Source: JAGWAJ01 sp026707615 | Lineage (GTDB): Bacteria > Acidobacteriota > Vicinamibacteria > Vicinamibacterales > UBA8438 | Reading direction: 5' to 3' | Assembly (NCBI GenBank): GCA_965207595.1 | Contig: CBDBMW010000011.1 | Location: 124,001-188,000, forward strand | Length of the DNA: 64,000 bases | Part shown: positions 61,916 through 64,000 of the stretch, in pieces | Position numbering within the stretch: position 1 is the first letter of the stretch | Layout: each line of letters opens with the position of its first letter | Notes under the pieces: generated by a model | Databases searched by the model: none | What the model saw: only the letters and a program-made list of their open reading frames with translations | Told to the model about the DNA's origin: nothing | Position numbers and translations under genes: made by a program

Positions 61916-63520
61916 CTACCTCCTTCCCGGGCTGACGCGCCGCCAGCTCAGGACCACTCCCGACACGCTCAGCACCAGACCGCCCAGGCTGAGGCCGATG
62001 ACGGTGATGTCCCACGCGGGACGGTTCCGAATCAGGAACGGGAAATCGAAGCAATGCAGACCGAAGACCACCCAGCGCATCACCATGGCGTGGGTGTCGT
62101 AGGCGCGCGCGATCGACCCCGTGTGCGGGTCGACGTACATCAGGCGCGTGACGGGATCGTCGAACGTGAGCCGCAGGACCGGCAGCCGGCGCCGCGCGCC
62201 CGGGCCCACCGAGTAGTAGTAGGCGTCGTAGCTCTCGAGAAGCTCGGCGGACGCCAGCCGGCCCCGTACGGACTGCCGCGCCTGCGCCACCAGCGCATTC
62301 ACCGGATGCTGGACGAACGGCGCGTCGCCTTTGCCGTCGGCGGCGACCGTGACGCTTTCGAACGCGCCGAATCGGAACTCGTAGTAGGGACGCCCGGCGA
62401 AGCGCCGCAACTCCACTTCCTTCGGCAGCCGGCCCTGACGGGCGGCCATGCTCGCGGGAACGCGCGTCCAGGCCGCTGCCGGCGAGTCGACCCAGAGGGA
62501 GGCGGCCAGCGGGCCGCCGCGCATGGCTTCCGCCTGCCCCGGGCGGGCGGACGTCGAAGCGCGCACGCCGCCGATGCTGTACGGCGTCATCTGCGTCGTG
62601 GTCGACAGCGGCCCCTGCCGGCTGCCGCCCGGATTGAGGTAGAGGAATCCGCTGGTGATCCACGTCAGGCCGACGAGGCCGACGGCGAGGCCGGCCCAGT
62701 GGTGATAGCGCTTGACGCCGAGGTAGGGGCTCGCGAAGCGTCGCGTGGGGTCGACGCCCTTCAACAGGTAGCCGCGCCGCCGGTAGCGCAGCAATCCCAC
62801 CACCAGGCCGGTCGACGCCAGCAGTATGCCCGCGCCCGACAGCCACAGCATCGCCTGCCGCCAGGCCCAGACGTGCTCGCGCAGGATCAGGGGCGCTCCC
62901 CAGTGGATGACGGTGCCCAACCACGACCACAGGCGTTCGCTGCGCGTCGAGCGCATCACCATCTCGCCGGTCTTCGCCGAGACGTACAGCTCGGTCCCGA
63001 GGTCGTCGTCCAGCCCGAACCGGTAGAGAGGACGGTGGAGGTTCAGGCTGTTCGTCAGCGTCCACTGGTCGATGGTCTCCACCTCGCCGAGCAGCGCGGG
63101 TTGCGCGCCGGCGGGTGCATGGCGGCGGGCCACGCGCCCGGCTGTCGTCGCGTCGATTGCGGTCAGTACCTGTCCGTCATCGGCGTACACCCCCCGCCAG
63201 GGCGCCCCGGACGGAAGGATGTCGTAGATCGGCCGGTCGAGCAGCGTGCCCATGCGCATGCGCCGGGGCGGCGTCGGCAGCCCGGCCCGCTCGACGGCGG
63301 CAGCGGGAGCGATGCTCGAGCGTGAGGGGTCCAGAGCCGGGAGGCCGGCGAGGCGCTCGGCAGGCGTGAGGATGGGGAACTGCACGTAGAGCATCACCAC
63401 GCCGGTGGCGAACCACAAGGCGAAGGCGAGGCTCAATCCGATGCCGAGATATCGATGCCAGAGGTAGAAGCGCCGCTTCACGCGAGCCGCACCGCCATTC
63501 GCTGCCGAGCCTGAGCGCAC
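61916..63520 (-). CDS. PepSY-associated inner-membrane protein, iron uptake type
   Basis: A 534-residue protein with four transmembrane helices typical of PepSY_TM/FhuF-like siderophore reductases: LWHRYLGIGLSLAFALWFAT (with His), REHVWAWRQAMLWLSGAGIL, KRYHHWAGLAVGLVGLTWIT (His pair), and ITVIGLSLGGLVLSVSGVVL. Periplasmic PepSY units lie between them. The His residues near membrane ends suit haem ligation, so it may be an electron-transfer protein reducing ferric siderophores (inference). The frame starts at the ATG at 63520; a GTG at 63481 is possible. Directly upstream of the receptor gene. Confidence 0.88.
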   Translation of the reverse strand: MRSGSAANGGAARVKRRFYLWHRYLGIGLSLAFALWFATGVVMLYVQFPILTPAERLAGLPALDPSRSSIAPAAAVERAGLPTPPRRMRMGTLLDRPIYDILPSGAPWRGVYADDGQVLTAIDATTAGRVARRHAPAGAQPALLGEVETIDQWTLTNSLNLHRPLYRFGLDDDLGTELYVSAKTGEMVMRSTRSERLWSWLGTVIHWGAPLILREHVWAWRQAMLWLSGAGILLASTGLVVGLLRYRRRGYLLKGVDPTRRFASPYLGVKRYHHWAGLAVGLVGLTWITSGFLYLNPGGSRQGPLSTTTQMTPYSIGGVRASTSARPGQAEAMRGGPLAASLWVDSPAAAWTRVPASMAARQGRLPKEVELRRFAGRPYYEFRFGAFESVTVAADGKGDAPFVQHPVNALVAQARQSVRGRLASAELLESYDAYYYSVGPGARRRLPVLRLTFDDPVTRLMYVDPHTGSIARAYDTHAMVMRWVVFGLHCFDFPFLIRNRPAWDITVIGLSLGGLVLSVSGVVLSWRRVSPGRR

Positions 63521-63634
63521 AGTAGCGGACGGGCCGCCGTCAAGCTTGAAGGTTCCCTTACATTCGGCTGAATTCCCGTTCAGATTCCAGCCGCAGAAGC
63601 CGGCACTTGGCCGCGAAGTGCAGCCCCCAGCCGA

Positions 63635-63961
63635 TCAGCGAATCTCGATCAGTGCCTCGCCCGCGCTGAGAGCGGCTGCGATGGCCGGCAGGTGCGGTGC
63701 CAGTCGCGTTCGGAGTGACGGGTTGGTCGTGTTGCCGAGTCGAATCCAGACGACCTGCAGACCTGCGGTCCGTCGAGCGCGTTCCGCGAAGTCCGAGTCC
63801 TTCGACCAGATCACGGCACCCAAGTCGCGTGCCCTGGCTTCGATTGCGGCGTCGGCAGCCGTACGAAGGTCCAAGTCATCGACGTGATCGGAAGGGTAGC
63901 CCTGCGCGGAGAGCCATCTGGCGAGACCGGGAGGCAGTTGCGCGTCGATCAGGAACCGCAC
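63635..63961 (-). CDS. DUF5615 PIN-like toxin
   Basis: A 108-residue protein of the DUF5615/Mut7-C PIN-like family: MRFLIDAQLPPGLARWLSAQ (first Asp), AAIEARARDLGAVIWSKDSD with the conserved SKDxDF, then VVWIRLGNTTN. Usually encoded just after a DUF433 antitoxin, which agrees with the tight two-base gap to the partial gene on its 5' side. GTG start. Expected to be a nuclease toxin of a type II pair; no experimental role is known for this sub-family. Confidence 0.88.
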   Translation of the reverse strand: MRFLIDAQLPPGLARWLSAQGYPSDHVDDLDLRTAADAAIEARARDLGAVIWSKDSDFAERARRTAGLQVVWIRLGNTTNPSLRTRLAPHLPAIAAALSAGEALIEIR

Positions 63962-63963
63962 GA

Positions 63964-64000
63964 TCAGGCGGTCGTGATCAGGCGATGTCCGACGGCGGCC
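63964..64000 (-). CDS. partial gene at window edge, probable antitoxin end
   Basis: Only the last 11 codons are in the window (AAVGHRLITTA then a stop at 63964), two bases before the GTG of the DUF5615 gene. By position it should be the DUF433-type or other antitoxin partner, but so little sequence is visible that this rests on gene order alone. Confidence 0.45.
   Translation of the reverse strand, partial: AAVGHRLITTA

Overview
The window is GC-rich, largely bacterial coding DNA and contains no rRNA or tRNA gene that I can recognise. The most likely source is a Gram-negative member of the Acidobacteriota, perhaps the Vicinamibacteria. This is inference: it rests on remains of an ADOP-type (acidobacterial duplicated orphan permease) MacB/FtsX-like permease, a TonB-dependent receptor with an N-terminal carboxypeptidase-regulatory-like domain, many small outer-membrane beta-barrel proteins, and a full diderm core gene set. 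No taxonomic marker gene is present to settle it.

The left part (about 1-29 kb) is an accessory region. Short orphan genes (membrane proteins, a multi-CxxC zinc protein, a lytic transglycosylase, an SDR, a PPOX flavoprotein, beta-barrel proteins, a TonB-dependent receptor) alternate with long gene-poor stretches. These hold broken mobile and defence DNA: a frameshifted AbiEii-like nucleotidyltransferase joined to an integrase tail (9.3-10.1 kb), an ISL3 transposase remnant (12.0-12.3 kb), the C-terminal end of a DNA methyltransferase (13.0-13.2 kb), two decayed tyrosine integrases next to an IS21 istA/istB fragment (17.3-19.3 kb), an IS110 transposase with a one-base frameshift (20.1-21.2 kb), and an apparently intact 1,964-bp IS1634-type element with a 5-bp target duplication, inserted in an already frameshifted ADOP permease (22.4-24.8 kb). 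A small family of long inverted repeats sits at 26.8-27.7 kb beside a PQQ dehydrogenase that stops in mid-domain. A compact palindrome able to form a three-way junction lies at 699-787.

The right part (about 29-64 kb) is dense, ordered and looks chromosomal. It holds a serine hydrolase, tag (3-methyladenine glycosylase), a PEGA protein head-to-head with a double-cyclophilin protein, a caspase-Sel1 protein, a lysine/diaminopimelate operon (dapB-dapA-dapD-dapE), a quinone oxidoreductase, an amidohydrolase, a SEC-C protein, an aldo/keto reductase, a VapBC-type pair, and a nitrogen-control cluster. In that cluster glnD, glnB, glnA and glnE lie in one direction, so the uridylyltransferase, PII, glutamine synthetase and its adenylyltransferase are together, downstream of two tandem TorF-like porins.

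The last 10 kb carries an AAC(3)-like acetyltransferase, a three-gene operon (thiolase, DASS transporter, lipoprotein D-aminoacylase-like amidohydrolase), a PepSY/TonB-receptor pair probably for siderophore use, and a DUF5615 PIN-like toxin whose partner runs off the right edge. I did not find an obviously complete new system. The best leads are the structured non-coding elements (699-787, the IS110 5' flank, the 26.8-27.7 kb palindromes, the TTATGTAG cluster at 54.4-54.6 kb) and the eight-CxxC protein at 5296-6012.
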